64,000 nt of DNA from Owenia fusiformis. Taxonomy: Eukaryota; Annelida; Polychaeta; Sabellida; Oweniidae. The DNA lies in the NCBI GenBank assembly GCA_903813345.2, contig CAIIXF020000001.1, positions 3,224,001 through 3,288,000 of the forward strand. The letters are read 5' to 3'. Positions within the stretch are counted from its first letter, which is position 1; each line of letters starts with the position of its first letter. Shown here one piece after another: positions 61,767 through 64,000 of the stretch. The notes under the pieces were generated by a model. The model was not told the origin of the DNA. It worked only from the letters and a program-made list of their open reading frames with translations, and made no database searches. The position numbers and the translations under genes are program-made.

Positions 61767-63674
61767 ATGTCTGGCAAAGCACCTGTTATCGGTATTGACC
61801 TGGGGACGACCTTCTCTTGTGTAGGTGTCTTCCAGCATGGGAAAGTGGAGATTATAGCCAATGATCAGGGAAACCGAACAACACCAAGCTATGTTGCGTT
61901 TAATGACTCTGAAAGACTCATTGGAGATGCCGCCAAGAACCAAGTAGCGATGAACCCTCGAAACACAGTCTTCGATGCCAAACGTTTGATTGGTCGAAAG
62001 TTTGGAGATTCTGTGGTACAGTCTGATATGAAACAATGGCCGTTTAAAGTTACAAACGATGGGGGTAAACCTAAAATTGAGGTGGACTATAAAAATGAAC
62101 TTAAAAAATTTACCCCTGAGGAAATCAGTTCAATGGTTTTGACAAAAATGAAGGAAACCGCAGAAGCATACTTGGGTCAAAAGGTCACTGAAGCAGTAAT
62201 CACTGTCCCTGCTTATTTCAATGACTCTCAGAGACAGGCTACTAAGGATGCTGGCCACATTGCAGGGCTGAACGTCAAGCGTATTGTAAACGAGCCAACT
62301 GCTGCAGCCCTTGCATATGGACTTGATAAAAATATGCGGGGAGAAAAGAATGTACTGATATTCGATCTTGGTGGTGGCACTTTTGATGTGTCAATCTTAA
62401 CTATCGATGAGGGTTCAATGTTTGAAGTTCGAGCCACTGCAGGTGATACACATCTTGGTGGGGAAGACTTTGATATGAGAATGGTAAACCACTTTGTACA
62501 AGAATTCAAACGCAAAAACAAGAAGGACATTTCCAACAACCCAAGGGCTATGAGACGTCTCCGAACAGCATGTGAGAGGGCAAAGCGCACATTGTCAAGT
62601 AGTTCACAGGCAAGCATTGAAATAGACTCCCTATTTGAAGGCATCGACTTCTATACTTCAATCACAAGAGCAAGGTTTGAAGAACTCTGTGCTGATCTAT
62701 TCCGTCAAACCTTAGAACCAGTTGAAAAAGCATTACAGGACGCCAAACTTGATAAATCACGTATTGATGATGTCGTATTGGTTGGTGGCTCTACAAGAGT
62801 GCCAAAAATACAGAAATTATTGCAAGATTTCATGGGTGGGAAAGAACTCAATAAATCTATCAATCCAGATGAAGCAGTTGCATACGGTGCTGCAATCCAG
62901 GCAGCCATCTTATCTGGGGTGAAGGATGAGAAAGTTCAGGATCTCTTGTTGGTTGACGTTGCACCACTCTCCATGGGAATCGAAACCGCTGGTGGTGTCA
63001 TGACAAAAATAATTGAAAGAAACACTCGCATCCCAACAAAGAATGCTCAAACTTTTACCACATATTCCGACAACCAGCCAGGAGTTAGTATCCAAGTGTT
63101 TGAGGGAGAGCGTGCAATGACGAAGGACAACAATCTTCTTGGACAATTTGAACTGTCTGGTATACCTCCAGCTCCGAGGGGTGTTCCAAAAATAGAAGTC
63201 ACATTTGACATTGACGCCAATGGAATTCTCCATGTAACAGCCAAAGATGAAAGCACAGGTAAATCAAACAATATCCGTATCACAAACGACAAAGGCAGGC
63301 TCTCCAAAGAGGACATTGAAAAAATGGTTAATGATGCCAAAAAATATGAAAATGAGGACAATAAACAACGAGAGCGCGTAGCGGCAAGAAACAACTTGGA
63401 GGGTATGGCTTTCAACTATAAAACTGCTGCAACTGAAAATGAGGCCAAAATATCAGCTGATAATAAAGACATTGTATTGAATAAGTGTAAAGACATACTT
63501 TCTTGGATAGACAACAACAGTCTGGCAGAGAAAGAAGAATATGATGATAAATTAGAAGATCTCACTAAAACATGTTCTCCTGTAATGGCCAAGTTACATG
63601 GAGGAGCACCTAACCATGGTCAACAGGGAGGATCTTCTCATGCTGGCGGGCCAACTGTTGAAGAAGTTGATTAA
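61767..63674 (+). CDS. HSP70: Cytosolic HSP70 chaperone
   Basis: Single uninterrupted coding exon, 635 aa, the usual length for cytosolic HSP70. ATPase domain with the three family signatures: [12 protein letters not shown] near residue 10, [14 protein letters not shown] near 195, and [16 protein letters not shown] near 335. Linker [10 protein letters not shown] near 392, substrate-binding domain after it, a helical lid, a [11 protein letters not shown]-type Gly-rich tail and the C-terminal EEVD that binds TPR co-chaperones such as HOP and CHIP. It binds and releases unfolded polypeptides in an ATP cycle with J-proteins. The lack of coding introns and the HSE-rich promoter upstream suggest an inducible rather than strictly constitutive member; the conserved sequence alone does not separate HSC70 from HSP70. 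Confidence 0.97.
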   Translation: MSGKAPVIGIDLGTTFSCVGVFQHGKVEIIANDQGNRTTPSYVAFNDSERLIGDAAKNQVAMNPRNTVFDAKRLIGRKFGDSVVQSDMKQWPFKVTNDGGKPKIEVDYKNELKKFTPEEISSMVLTKMKETAEAYLGQKVTEAVITVPAYFNDSQRQATKDAGHIAGLNVKRIVNEPTAAALAYGLDKNMRGEKNVLIFDLGGGTFDVSILTIDEGSMFEVRATAGDTHLGGEDFDMRMVNHFVQEFKRKNKKDISNNPRAMRRLRTACERAKRTLSSSSQASIEIDSLFEGIDFYTSITRARFEELCADLFRQTLEPVEKALQDAKLDKSRIDDVVLVGGSTRVPKIQKLLQDFMGGKELNKSINPDEAVAYGAAIQAAILSGVKDEKVQDLLLVDVAPLSMGIETAGGVMTKIIERNTRIPTKNAQTFTTYSDNQPGVSIQVFEGERAMTKDNNLLGQFELSGIPPAPRGVPKIEVTFDIDANGILHVTAKDESTGKSNNIRITNDKGRLSKEDIEKMVNDAKKYENEDNKQRERVAARNNLEGMAFNYKTAATENEAKISADNKDIVLNKCKDILSWIDNNSLAEKEEYDDKLEDLTKTCSPVMAKLHGGAPNHGQQGGSSHAGGPTVEEVD

Positions 63675-64000
63675 TCAAACAATATTGACTGAATGTGAAT
63701 TGATATTGTTATTAGACTATTCATTTTTAAGTATCCGTCAAAATATGGATATAGTCCAATTAAACATAGCATAGCTAGATATACTCCATATCACATTTAT
63801 TGTTTAATATTCATGTAAAATATTTATCCTGTATATTATTTAAAACAGATTATTGTATCATATAGAGATGTAGATTGTAATAATAAAAATTATGTAGGCT
63901 ATGATAGGAAATTATTTTATGTTTATAGTACAGTCTTTATAAGGATCAATGCCCAGACCCAGATTTGAGGACTCATTAATTAATTATTCAGAATGAAATG
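63675..64000 (+). other. HSP70 3' UTR and flank
   Basis: AT-rich; AATAAA at 63882-63887, about 210 nt after the stop, is the likely poly(A) signal. Nothing recognised beyond it. Confidence 0.55.

Noticed and set aside
62228-63415. Minus-strand open frames of 107-138 codons opposite HSP70
   Set aside because: Antisense shadows of a strongly codon-constrained gene.

Overview
The window is nuclear DNA from an invertebrate animal. It is AT-rich, all multi-exon genes have GT-AG introns, and it holds orthologues of the animal genes UBE3C and HMGXB4 plus an EEVD-type HSP70. The secreted chitin-binding/sushi/EGF proteins and the interspersed elements (an element starting ATCCCACCGAACGAA with CCGTCCGTCC tracts and 'AAAATGGCGGCCATTTTT' motifs, numerous foldbacks and MITEs) suggest a lophotrochozoan, most likely a bivalve mollusc. 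The lineage is an inference, not a proof.

Layout. (1) 1-21.3 kb, minus strand: a cluster of three related secreted cysteine-rich protein genes, named here C (runs off the left edge), B (10.3-11.6 kb) and A (13.97-21.29 kb, 13 exons, 846 aa). They share a signal-peptide exon of 93 bp (A and C), a sushi-like domain with a CNEC motif, or a sushi + chitin-binding C-terminus (A and B). (2) 24.95-38.1 kb, minus strand: HMGXB4 (12 coding exons, 672 aa). (3) 40.3-54.66 kb, plus strand: UBE3C (23 coding exons, 1075 aa), head-to-head with HMGXB4. A small unknown gene lies nested on the opposite strand in intron 15. (4) 55.95-60.95 kb, minus strand: a TauD/TfdA-type Fe(II)/2-oxoglutarate dioxygenase, tail-to-tail with UBE3C. 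(5) 61.77-63.67 kb, plus strand: HSP70 with a heat-shock-element/TATA promoter facing the dioxygenase gene.

The most unusual signal is that minisatellites here are built from, or begin at, splice junctions. The last HMGXB4 intron contains 36 tandem 88-bp copies of the 3' splice site plus the first 55 nt of the terminal exon, so the real acceptor is the last of 37 nearly identical ones. The last dioxygenase intron contains roughly 35 copies of a 25-bp unit made of the last 11 nt of the exon plus the 5' splice site, with a partial exon copy embedded. Two more HMGXB4 introns begin with a 25-bp or 36-bp minisatellite within about 8-20 nt of the donor.

Exon boundaries were derived by hand from reading frame, splice consensus and phase. 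Every internal junction of A, B, HMGXB4, UBE3C and the dioxygenase is phase-consistent. Untranslated regions and promoters are less certain.
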